Assembly (NCBI GenBank): GCA_027019205.1
Contig: JALUWZ010000022.1
Location: 1 to 20,936, forward strand
Length of the DNA stretch: 20,936 nucleotides
Reading direction: 5' to 3'
Origin: Emcibacter sp.
Lineage (GTDB): Bacteria; Pseudomonadota; Alphaproteobacteria; Sphingomonadales; Emcibacteraceae
Shown: positions 15,693-20,936 of the stretch, piece after piece
Position numbering within the stretch: the stretch's first letter is position 1
How the letters are laid out: every line of letters begins with the position of its first letter
Position numbers and translations under genes: made by a program
The notes under the pieces: generated by a model
What the model saw: only the letters and a program-made list of their open reading frames with translations
Database searches by the model: none
Told to the model about the DNA's origin: nothing

Positions 15693-17585
15693 TCAAATCT
15701 TTTTCTCGAATTCGGGGTTAAATTCATCCAGTTCCACCAGCTTTTGCATGACCTCGGTTGCTTCCTTCTGTTTCTGCCACATATTATAATAGGCCCCGCG
15801 ACTTTTTAACAGCGCCTCATGGGTGCCGCGTTCAATAATTTCACCGGCCTCCAGCACAATGATCTCATCTGCCGTGACAATGGTTGACAGCCGGTGGGCA
15901 ATGACAATGGTTGTCCGGCTTCTGGATATTTCCTCCAGCGCCTGCTGAATATCCATTTCCGTATGGCTGTCAAGGGCAGACGTCGCCTCATCCAGCACCA
16001 GAATGGACGGATTTTTCAGAATGGTCCGGGCAATGGCGACCCGCTGCTTTTCCCCGCCGGATAATTTAAGGCCGCGCTCGCCGACCTCGCTGTCATATTT
16101 ATCGGGCAGGTCCATAATGAATTTATGGATCTGGGCATGGCGGGCGGCATCCTCAAGCTCCTCCGCGCTGGCGTCCGGGCGGCCATAGCGGATATTATAG
16201 CGAATGGTATCATTGAACAGCACCGTATCCTGCGGGACAACGCCGATCTCGCGACGCAGGCTTTGCTGATTGACTTTGGCAATATCCTGACCGTCAATCA
16301 GAATCTGTCCGGCGGAAATATTATAAAAGCGAAACAATATGCGCGAAATGGTCGATTTTCCGGCACCGCTGGCCCCGACAATCGCCGTCGTCGTCCCGGC
16401 AGCAACCTTAAAGGAGATATTCTTCAGAATAGGCCGGTCTTCAGCATAGTGAAAAGAGACATTCCTGAATTCCACCTCACCGCCGTCCACTTTCAGTGGC
16501 GCGGCATCCGGCAGGTCAATCACATCGGATTTTTTGCGGATAACGGCAAACATATTTTCCATATCAACCAGCGACTGCTTGATCTCCCGATACACCATGC
16601 CGAGGAAATTAAGCGGCATGTAAATCTGGATCAGCAGCGAATTGACCAGAACAAATTCGCCGATGGTAAAGCGCCCGTCAATCACTCCCTGTGCCGCCAT
16701 CAGCAACACTATCACCAGTCCGGATGAAATAATGATATTCTGCCCGACATTAAGCAGGGCGAGGGAGGTCTGGCTGCGGACAGATGCCTGTTCATAGCGG
16801 GCGAGGGCCATATCGTAGCGCCTGGCCTCATGCTCCTCATTGGTGAAATATTTTACGGTTTCAAAATTAAGCAGGCTGTCAATGGCCTTGCTATTGGCCT
16901 CAATATCCTGACGGTTCATCTCCCGGCGAAATTTTATCCGCCAGTCAGTGATATTTATCGTAAAGAAAATATAGCTGATCAGACAGACCGAGGTCACCAG
17001 CGCGTAATAAATCCCGAATTTAGTCCAGAAAACCACCGTGATCAGGATAATCTCCAGCAGGGTCGGCAGGATATTGAACAGCATGAAGCGCAGCAGGAAA
17101 TCAATGCCCTTGGTGCCGCGTTCGATCACCCGGCTGAGTCCGCCAGTCTTGCGCTCCATATGAAATCTCAGCGACAGGCCATGCAGATGGCGAAAAGTGC
17201 TGAGGGCAATTTTGCGCAGGGCATTCTGACCGACTTTGGCGAATACCGCATCCCGCACCTGACCGAAAAACAGGCTGAGGACCCGCGAGAGGCCATAGCC
17301 GAGGATAAGCGCCAGCGGCAGGGTCACGGCGACCGTCCTGACATCCGGTTTGAGGCCCGGCGTCAGCATGTCAACCGCATCCTTGAACAGAAACGGCACA
17401 TAAATCCCGATCAGCTTTGCCGCGACCAGAAAAACCATTGCCAGAATAACCCGGCTCCGCAGGTCCCAGCGCCCCTTCATCCAGATATAGGGCAACAGGG
17501 CCTTTACGGTTTTCCAGTGATTTTCGTGATCCCCGCTTTCGGAATCGTTGGCTGATTCCGGACGGGCCGAATGGTTATGGCGCAT
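15693..17585 (-). CDS. Atm1/ABCB7-type ABC exporter (fused membrane and ATPase domains)
   Basis: A 630-residue half-transporter that would work as a homodimer in the inner membrane. Mitochondrial Atm1 and its alphaproteobacterial relatives export glutathione-linked compounds used in Fe-S maturation and metal detoxification. Six membrane helices lie within about 45-335. The subfamily marks TDWRIKFRREMNRQD (213-227) and LLNFETVKYFTNE (238-250) are present, the former carrying the arginines used for glutathione binding in related structures. The ATPase domain has Walker A GASGAGKST (404-412), Q-loop Gln452, signature LSGGEKQ (508-514), Walker B ILVLDEA (528-534) and His564. The ATG follows GGGAGGAATT, a strong ribosome site. 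psd and pssA follow closely on the same strand. Confidence 0.94.
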   Translation of the reverse strand: MRHNHSARPESANDSESGDHENHWKTVKALLPYIWMKGRWDLRSRVILAMVFLVAAKLIGIYVPFLFKDAVDMLTPGLKPDVRTVAVTLPLALILGYGLSRVLSLFFGQVRDAVFAKVGQNALRKIALSTFRHLHGLSLRFHMERKTGGLSRVIERGTKGIDFLLRFMLFNILPTLLEIILITVVFWTKFGIYYALVTSVCLISYIFFTINITDWRIKFRREMNRQDIEANSKAIDSLLNFETVKYFTNEEHEARRYDMALARYEQASVRSQTSLALLNVGQNIIISSGLVIVLLMAAQGVIDGRFTIGEFVLVNSLLIQIYMPLNFLGMVYREIKQSLVDMENMFAVIRKKSDVIDLPDAAPLKVDGGEVEFRNVSFHYAEDRPILKNISFKVAAGTTTAIVGASGAGKSTISRILFRFYNISAGQILIDGQDIAKVNQQSLRREIGVVPQDTVLFNDTIRYNIRYGRPDASAEELEDAARHAQIHKFIMDLPDKYDSEVGERGLKLSGGEKQRVAIARTILKNPSILVLDEATSALDSHTEMDIQQALEEISRSRTTIVIAHRLSTIVTADEIIVLEAGEIIERGTHEALLKSRGAYYNMWQKQKEATEVMQKLVELDEFNPEFEKKI

Positions 17586-17596
17586 AATTCCTCCCT

Positions 17597-17611
17597 GAAA
17601 TGTTATATAAC
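17597..17611. promoter_or_regulatory. Palindrome GTTATATAAC with Zur-box-like flank
   Basis: A perfect 10-base palindrome (17602-17611) preceded by GAAAT lies just upstream of the Atm1-like exporter start, in the 111-base gap shared with the divergent small gene. GAAATGTTATAT matches 11 of 12 bases of a palindromic site in front of zur (20590-20601, minus strand). Alphaproteobacterial Zur boxes, as I remember them, contain TGTTATA/TATAACA cores. Direct control by Zur is unproven. Confidence 0.3.
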
Positions 17612-17696
17612 TATACTGATATGGGAAATTATTTACAGTATTTTAAGCCTCTCGTCATAATATTCCCTCCAACATCAATCAGAACAGGAAACAGAA

Positions 17697-18149
17697 GTGC
17701 CCGCCGTGGAACAACAGCAAGATACCGGTCATATGCAGGACACTGGCCTGCCGGACCTCGGGCATATACTTGATGATATCGCCCGGCAGATCACCGGCGA
17801 AGGCATTGATATTCCTGCCAGATTTCACTTTATCTGGCAGAATATCGACTTTGCCGGACAGATATTACCCGCCGGGAAAGACACGCATTTCTCGCTCAAT
17901 CTGGTGGCGGGACTTGGCCATATTCCCTTCAGTGCCGAGGATAAAATCCGCCGCAAAAAACTGTTGGAAATATTTTCTCCCCTGTTTTTGAGGGGGGATT
18001 ATTCCCTGTCAGTCAACAGTGATATACAGATGACTGTCCTGACCGACTTTGCCGGCCCGGTAAATGCCCGGCGGCTGATGGAGGTCATCACCCTGACCCT
18101 GCTCGACCTGCTGCCGGATCTGAAATCCCTGCAAAGCGCCATGGGTTAG
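17697..18149 (+). CDS. Hypothetical protein, unrecognised, GTG start
   Basis: A 150-residue soluble protein that I do not recognise. The GTG at 17697 has AGGAA 6 bases upstream, which supports a real start. There is no signal peptide, membrane segment or cysteine cluster. The first 20 residues are Gln/Asp-rich and probably disordered. The rest reads as alternating strands and helices: strands near 43-57 and 64-72, a basic-amphipathic helix 80-96, strands 101-120, and a Leu-rich C-terminal helix 124-146. That order loosely recalls YbjN or CesT-like chaperone folds, but this is only topology. It is divergent from the Atm1-like exporter with a shared 111-base promoter region. Third-base usage resembles its neighbours, so it is probably a native gene. 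Confidence 0.7.
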   Translation: MPAVEQQQDTGHMQDTGLPDLGHILDDIARQITGEGIDIPARFHFIWQNIDFAGQILPAGKDTHFSLNLVAGLGHIPFSAEDKIRRKKLLEIFSPLFLRGDYSLSVNSDIQMTVLTDFAGPVNARRLMEVITLTLLDLLPDLKSLQSAMG

Positions 18150-18153
18150 GGGC

Positions 18154-18169
18154 TGGAGCGGGGGAAGAG
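18154..18169. repeat. Imperfect copy of the tRNA-Gly 3' end (possible attachment-site remnant)
   Basis: TGGAGCGGGGGAAGAG matches the complement of the tRNA-Gly 3' end at 19772-19787 (TGGAGCGGGTGAAGGG) at 14 of 16 bases, in the same orientation. The two copies enclose the hipA-hipB genes and almost nothing else. Direct repeats of a tRNA 3' end are what site-specific integration leaves behind. No integrase is present, so this could be an old remnant or chance in GC-rich sequence. Confidence 0.4.
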
Positions 18170-18193
18170 GTCCTTGACGAGCTGGAGAGGCAG

Positions 18194-18235
18194 GAAAAAA
18201 TATCGGGTGCTTTCAAAATTCTGAACGCCGCCCGA
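18194..18235 (-). terminator. Probable terminator downstream of hipB
   Basis: On the minus strand, 14 bases after the hipB stop, TCGGGCG pairs with CACCCGA across a 19-base loop (one mismatch, five contiguous pairs). TATTTTTT follows directly. The large loop and short stem make it weaker than the sdhB terminator. Confidence 0.5.
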
Positions 18236-18249
18236 GAATAATATTCTGC

Positions 18250-18471
18250 CTATATTGGCCCCACCATCCCCAGAGCCGCCAGAATACGCCACGCCGTTGC
18301 CAGCTTGACACTGCCGGTCCCTTTTTCCAGATTAAGAATGGCTACATGCGAACAGCCAACAAGATCAGCAAGTTTTTTTTGTGACAAACCTTCGGCTTTG
18401 CGTGTCAGACGCACCGCATTCCCCAGAATTTTCAGGTCAGGAAGTTTAATCATTTGATTAGAATCATCCAT
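18250..18471 (-). CDS. hipB: HipB-like XRE family regulator (candidate antitoxin), downstream of hipA
   Basis: A 73-residue DNA-binding protein. A Cro/C1-type helix-turn-helix covers about residues 16-69, with ILGNAVRLTRKAEGLSQKKL as helices 1-2 and VGCSHVAILNLEKG as the recognition part. The start at 18471 has GGGAG 7 bases upstream. It overlaps the end of hipA by 8 bases, so translation is probably coupled. An upstream in-frame ATG at 18591 lies deep inside hipA and has no support. In classical hipBA the HipB antitoxin binds the HipA kinase and represses the operon through paired operators. The same role is likely here, acting on the inverted repeat before hipA, but the gene order is reversed. 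A terminator follows. Confidence 0.82.
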   Translation of the reverse strand: MDDSNQMIKLPDLKILGNAVRLTRKAEGLSQKKLADLVGCSHVAILNLEKGTGSVKLATAWRILAALGMVGPI

Positions 18472-19642
18472 AAATCTGCTCCCATTTTTGCCTGATTGAC
18501 GCACGGTATTGATAGCTGCGGCCTTCATCCAGTGGCAGGTCTTCCGCAATCTTCGCCTCAAAGGCAGCCTTTGTAGACAGTATTTCATCAAAACTGCGCC
18601 TGATGGCTCTGGCTGTCAGCCCCAGTTGACCGCCCAGGCGGATCAACAGGTCCCGGTCATATCGATCCCACTGAACCTTGTTGCCATCCACCAGCAGGCC
18701 AAATGCCGTACTATAGCCTTGCCCGCCATATATATAGCTATTCAGCACATCGTAAATGGGCGATAGCCTCAGGCCACCATCCTGTTCATACAGGCTCCAG
18801 TTTTTCAGATGGCAATCTGTGTTGCCAATCAGCACAAAGGCAACAAGACGTTTAAACACACGATAAGCATCAATCAGTTTCTTGTCAGAATATTCCAGCG
18901 CTTCTGACAGCGCCCCATATCCCACGTTATATTTATTTTTTCTGTCTCGTCCCGGGGCATGTCCCAGTATCTGCGCGAAATCCTCACAGCGCAGCTTTTC
19001 ATCCCCTACCCGATCAAAACGTTCCACCAACAAAGCCGCCGGACCAATCGTACGCACAAAGGCGCGCTCACACATCACCACCTCATCCTCTGGTAAAACT
19101 ATTCTTGTCAGCCCCAGACTGAATTCTTCATTGCAGACCAGACCCGGCAGATCATCGCGGGCATATTTTGCGATATAGGGCGCTGGACCATCTTTGGTCG
19201 CAGGCACATAAGCCCGACCATCCTTCTGGCAGAGTATCTTTGCCTGTACGCCGGAAATCGTTCTGTGACCTGTGGCAATTGCCGCCGTTTCCGCATCAAA
19301 TTCTTTGAGCAGGTCTGGTCGGACACGACCCTCCGGGTCTTCTATGCCGATGGCACCGATACAATCTGCTCCGAATGCCAGCAACAGCCCGAAGTCATCT
19401 TCGGCTTCCGTATCCGCTACTGCGTTCTGCCTGTCACGCAGCCATCCTTCTGGCGCCAAATGAGCAAAAGCCGGATGAACCCCTGCCTTATAGACATGAC
19501 TATCCTGTGCGCGCGGTAATGCACAGGCTATTTCTGGTGCACCAGGATCATAGACAAACTCTGTTCCGCCATTTGCGCGCTCAGACAACACGCCTGCGCG
19601 TTCACCTTTAAAGGTGACAATGCCATATCTTAGCCCAGCCAT
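18464..19642 (-). CDS. hipA: HipA-family serine/threonine kinase (candidate toxin)
   Basis: A 392-residue HipA-like kinase. E. coli HipA stops translation by phosphorylating glutamyl-tRNA synthetase. The start at 19642 gives MAGLRYGIVTFKGERAGVLSE, a typical HipA N-terminal domain. Open codons continue upstream to 19765, but they run through the operator. Kinase landmarks are ISGVQAK (129-135), IAK with Lys159 (probable ATP contact), NTDCHLKN (274-281) with catalytic Asp276, and SPIYDVL (295-301) with metal-binding Asp298. All key residues are present, so the kinase looks intact. Its ribosome site is weak (GAAAG). HipB follows with an 8-base overlap. It lies 130 bases downstream of tRNA-Gly on the same strand. 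The actual substrate is unknown. Confidence 0.87.
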   Translation of the reverse strand: MAGLRYGIVTFKGERAGVLSERANGGTEFVYDPGAPEIACALPRAQDSHVYKAGVHPAFAHLAPEGWLRDRQNAVADTEAEDDFGLLLAFGADCIGAIGIEDPEGRVRPDLLKEFDAETAAIATGHRTISGVQAKILCQKDGRAYVPATKDGPAPYIAKYARDDLPGLVCNEEFSLGLTRIVLPEDEVVMCERAFVRTIGPAALLVERFDRVGDEKLRCEDFAQILGHAPGRDRKNKYNVGYGALSEALEYSDKKLIDAYRVFKRLVAFVLIGNTDCHLKNWSLYEQDGGLRLSPIYDVLNSYIYGGQGYSTAFGLLVDGNKVQWDRYDRDLLIRLGGQLGLTARAIRRSFDEILSTKAAFEAKIAEDLPLDEGRSYQYRASIRQKWEQIYG

Positions 19643-19660
19643 AATATTACTTTCGATACC
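19643..19660. promoter_or_regulatory. Degenerate third HipB operator-like site at the hipA start
   Basis: AATAT-N8-ATACC has the same 5-8-5 layout as the two better sites AGTAT-N8-ATACT, with one change per half. It abuts the hipA ATG and covers its weak ribosome site. Its centre is 30 bases, about three helical turns, from the next operator. Confidence 0.4.
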
Positions 19661-19665
19661 AAATT

Positions 19666-19738
19666 TATTTTCAGTATCGTTTACCATACTTTTAATCTGC
19701 TGGTCAACAATAAAGTATGGTAAACGATACTGAAAATA
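19666..19738. promoter_or_regulatory. Perfect 27-bp inverted repeat with two HipB-type operators in the hipA promoter
   Basis: Arms 19666-19692 and 19712-19738 are exact reverse complements around a 19-base spacer. Each arm contains an imperfect 18-base palindrome AGTAT-N8-ATACT (19673-19690 and 19714-19731). This is the same 5-8-5 geometry as the E. coli HipB operator TATCC-N8-GGATA. Centres are 41 bases apart, close to four helical turns, so dimers would sit on one DNA face and could be bridged. On the minus strand a TTGACC (19702-19707) lies in the spacer and could be a -35, with a weak -10 inside the inner arm. Binding would then block the promoter. The repeat could also extrude as a cruciform. 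Confidence 0.75.
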
Positions 19739-19771
19739 GTGGAGATTTTTGTAATATTTTTGCATATTCTA

Positions 19772-19845
19772 TGGAGCGGGTGAAGGGAATCGAACCCTCG
19801 TCTAAAGCTTGGGAAGCTCTCGTTCTACCATTGAACCACACCCGC
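19772..19845 (-). tRNA. tRNA-Gly (anticodon UCC)
   Basis: A complete cloverleaf. The acceptor GCGGGTG pairs with CACCCGC and is followed by TCCA, so the CCA end is encoded. The D-arm is GTTC...GAAC with AATGGTA, the anticodon stem AGAGC/GCTTT closes loop TTCCCAA with anticodon TCC, and the T-arm is AGGGTTCGATTCCCT. It is 74 nt including CCA. It lies upstream of hipA on the same strand, and its 3' end has an imperfect direct copy beyond hipB. Confidence 0.97.
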
Positions 19846-19853
19846 ATGGCCCC

Positions 19854-19882
19854 TGTTTATTAATTTATCGCCTGAATGTCGA
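19854..19882 (-). promoter_or_regulatory. Possible tRNA-Gly promoter
   Basis: On the minus strand TCGACA (5 of 6 to the -35 consensus) is spaced 17 bases from TAAACA (3 of 6 to the -10 consensus), ending 8 bases before the tRNA 5' end. Position and spacing are right but the -10 is poor. Confidence 0.35.
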
Positions 19883-19945
19883 GCCTTTTATTGCTTCACG
19901 CTGCTGACAAAGCCATAATTACGGGTCTCCGGATATAATTATGTC

Positions 19946-20050
19946 GTCATTACCGCAGAGGCGGTAATCCAGAATCCTGCAACCCTATTCTGTTACCCAA
20001 AATGTTATGAACAGATCATTGGCTGGATCCCCGATCAAGTCGGGGATGAC
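19946..20050. repeat. REPIN-like hairpin pair between hisI and tRNA-Gly
   Basis: The element begins with GTCA and ends with TGAC, like the one at 11279-11366. Left hairpin: ATTACCGC-AGAG-GCGGTAAT (19949-19968). Right hairpin: ATCCCCGA-TCAAG-TCGGGGAT (20027-20047), within GGATCCCCGATCAAG...GGGGATGAC. The right half shares its frame with 11339-11366. These are dispersed mobile-type palindromes. The right hairpin lies 46 bases beyond the hisI stop and may act on its transcript. Confidence 0.72.
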
Positions 20051-20092
20051 GAATATGTCGTGTAACAGGGGCTTATCAATAGTCTGGAGAGT

Positions 20093-20524
20093 TTATGGCT
20101 TCTTTTCACCATAGAGCCGGGCCGGGTCAATTTCCGCTGCGCTGATGATTTCAAGGCCGTTTGCCGTAATTTCATTGAAAAAGCAGTTGCGTCGCCCGGT
20201 GTGACAGGCCACCCCCTGCTGATCAACCAGCAATAATATAGTGTCGCGGTCACAGTCATAGCGGAAATGCCGCAGGCTCTGTATCTGACCGGAGGTTTCG
20301 CCCTTGCGCCACAGGGATTTTCGCGACCGCGACCAATAGCATACCCGGCCCGTGGTCAGGGTTTCACGAATTGAGTCTGCCGTCATCCACGCCATCATCA
20401 GCACCTCGCCCGTGTCCTGCTGCTGGGCAATGGCCGGGATCAGGCCCTGCGCCGAAAATGCCATCTGTTTCAGGCTCGCCGTGATAATTTCATCCGGAAC
20501 AGGGGTAAAAGTCGGCATTTTCAT
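20093..20524 (-). CDS. hisI: Phosphoribosyl-AMP cyclohydrolase
   Basis: Catalyses the third step of histidine synthesis, opening the adenine ring of phosphoribosyl-AMP. With the start at 20524 it has 143 residues, the size of stand-alone HisI without a fused HisE domain. Conserved regions are VLMMAWM (41-47), YWSRSR..LW.KGETSG (63-79), the Mg site DCDRD (90-94), and zinc-binding Cys107 and Cys114 in ACHTGRRNCFF, with Cys91 as the third ligand. A longer frame would need a TTG at 20560; the ATG at 20524 has a GAG-rich ribosome site at proper distance and is preferred. It is alone, away from other his genes, and divergent from zur with 90 bases between. Confidence 0.94.
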   Translation of the reverse strand: MKMPTFTPVPDEIITASLKQMAFSAQGLIPAIAQQQDTGEVLMMAWMTADSIRETLTTGRVCYWSRSRKSLWRKGETSGQIQSLRHFRYDCDRDTILLLVDQQGVACHTGRRNCFFNEITANGLEIISAAEIDPARLYGEKKP

Positions 20525-20588
20525 AAGCTTCTCACTCAACGGGGCTTGTAAATTTATCAAAACAAGGCCAATATCAGCCTGATAAAAA

Positions 20589-20601
20589 GATATAACATAT
20601 C
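20589..20601. promoter_or_regulatory. Candidate Zur autoregulatory box upstream of zur
   Basis: GATAT-AAC-ATATC is a perfect 5-base inverted repeat, 14 bases before the zur start. It carries the TATAACA core that I associate with alphaproteobacterial Zur boxes. Self-repression of zur by zinc-loaded Zur is common. The site also lies in the hisI-zur shared promoter region, so hisI could be affected. Confidence 0.4.
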
Positions 20602-20614
20602 ACAAAAAGAAACA

Positions 20615-20936
20615 ATGATAATGCCGTCACCTGTTCATGACCATGACAAATGTATCGAAGATGCCCTGAGCGCGGCGCGTGATATCTGTACCCGGCGCGA
20701 GACCCGCTTTACCCCGCTGCGGCGCAAGGTTCTCGAACTGGTATGGAACAGCCATAGCCCGGTCAGCGCCTATGAGCTTCTGGATATGCTGAGCCGGGAC
20801 GGCAGAAAACGGGCGGCCCCGCCCACCATCTACCGGGCGCTTGATTTTCTGATTGAGGAGGGGCTGGTCCACCGGCTTGAATCCCTCAATGCCTTTATTG
20901 GCTGCCCGGACCCGGCGCACCGCCATCAGGGCCATT
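20615..20936 (+). CDS. zur: Fur-family zinc uptake regulator Zur, N-terminal part
   Basis: The first 107 residues of a Fur-superfamily repressor; the window edge cuts the rest. A winged-helix domain is visible in RRETRFTPLRRKVLELVW (27-44), SPVSAYELLDML and PPTIYRALDFLIEEGLVHRLES. The ending LNAFIGCPDPAHRHQGH resembles the Zur branch (NAF.GC...H.GQFLIC) more than Fur or PerR, so it probably senses zinc and represses zinc uptake genes. Two starts are possible, ATG at 20615 and an in-frame ATG at 20621; neither has a strong ribosome site. It is divergent from hisI. The missing C-terminal half should hold the metal and dimerisation residues, so Zur over Fur rests on sequence style. Confidence 0.85.
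   Translation, partial: MIMPSPVHDHDKCIEDALSAARDICTRRETRFTPLRRKVLELVWNSHSPVSAYELLDMLSRDGRKRAAPPTIYRALDFLIEEGLVHRLESLNAFIGCPDPAHRHQGH

Noticed and set aside
16830..17555. 241-codon plus-strand frame over the ABC exporter gene
   Set aside because: Antisense to the transmembrane domain; polar composition is a shadow of the opposite strand.
18472..18591. 113-residue version of the HipB-like protein
   Set aside because: The extra 40 residues overlap hipA in another frame and are basic, low-information sequence; the ATG at 18471 has a good GGGAG site.
19643..19765. N-terminal extension of HipA by 41 residues
   Set aside because: The extension translates the operator repeat itself, and the family-like N-terminus begins at the ATG at 19642.
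20525..20560. TTG-initiated longer HisI
   Set aside because: The ATG at 20524 has a ribosome site and gives the standard length; the extra residues are not family-like.
20627..20935. 102-codon minus-strand frame at the right edge
   Set aside because: Antisense to zur, whose winged-helix sequence is clear.
1..20936. CRISPR array, prophage, insertion sequence or secondary-metabolite cluster
   Set aside because: I found no regularly spaced repeats, transposase, integrase, phage structural gene or biosynthetic megasynthase in the window.

Overview
The window looks like chromosomal DNA of an alphaproteobacterium. The evidence is the gene order sdhCDAB ... zapE-mdh-sucC, a mesaconyl-CoA hydratase of the ethylmalonyl-CoA pathway, an Atm1-type ABC exporter, a Zur-type regulator and the dispersed GGATCCCCG...GGGGATGAC type of palindromic repeat common in this class. 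A PEP-CTERM protein, an ACE-like (M2) lipoprotein peptidase and a secreted M28 peptidase suggest a free-living heterotroph, possibly marine and Kordiimonas/Emcibacter-like. That placement is inference only.

Layout. Bases 1-2689 (minus strand) hold sucC (cut by the window edge), mdh and zapE. Bases 2690-3143 are an AT-rich regulatory region with a well-matched sigma-54 promoter driving a PEP-CTERM exported protein (3144-4166, plus). This gene sits between zapE-mdh-suc and the succinate dehydrogenase operon sdhCDAB (7606-4237, minus), and a bidirectional terminator separates it from sdhB. Upstream of sdhC, on the same strand, a CitE-family CoA ester lyase/thioesterase and mesaconyl-CoA hydratase are coupled by TAAATG. 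Together 1-9654 is a central carbon block: glyoxylate and acyl-CoA assimilation products (malate, succinyl-CoA) enter the TCA enzymes encoded beside them.

Bases 9859-13205 hold two convergent exported metallopeptidases (M28 with a signal peptide, M2 with a lipobox), separated by a REPIN-like hairpin pair. A TetR regulator lies upstream of the M2 gene. Bases 14117-17585 (minus) hold an Atm1-like exporter followed by psd and pssA, the two phosphatidylethanolamine synthesis steps. A small unrecognised protein (GTG start) is divergent from the exporter.

The most interesting region is 18154-19845. A HipA-family kinase gene is followed, with an 8-base overlap, by a small HipB-like XRE regulator; this is the reverse of the usual hipBA order. 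Its 5' region carries a perfect 27-bp inverted repeat whose arms each contain a 5-8-5 operator-like palindrome, plus a third degenerate copy next to the start codon. The module lies directly downstream of a tRNA-Gly(UCC) gene, and an imperfect copy of the tRNA 3' end lies just beyond its far side, as if it had been inserted at the tRNA. The window ends with a second REPIN-like pair, hisI and a divergent, truncated zur.
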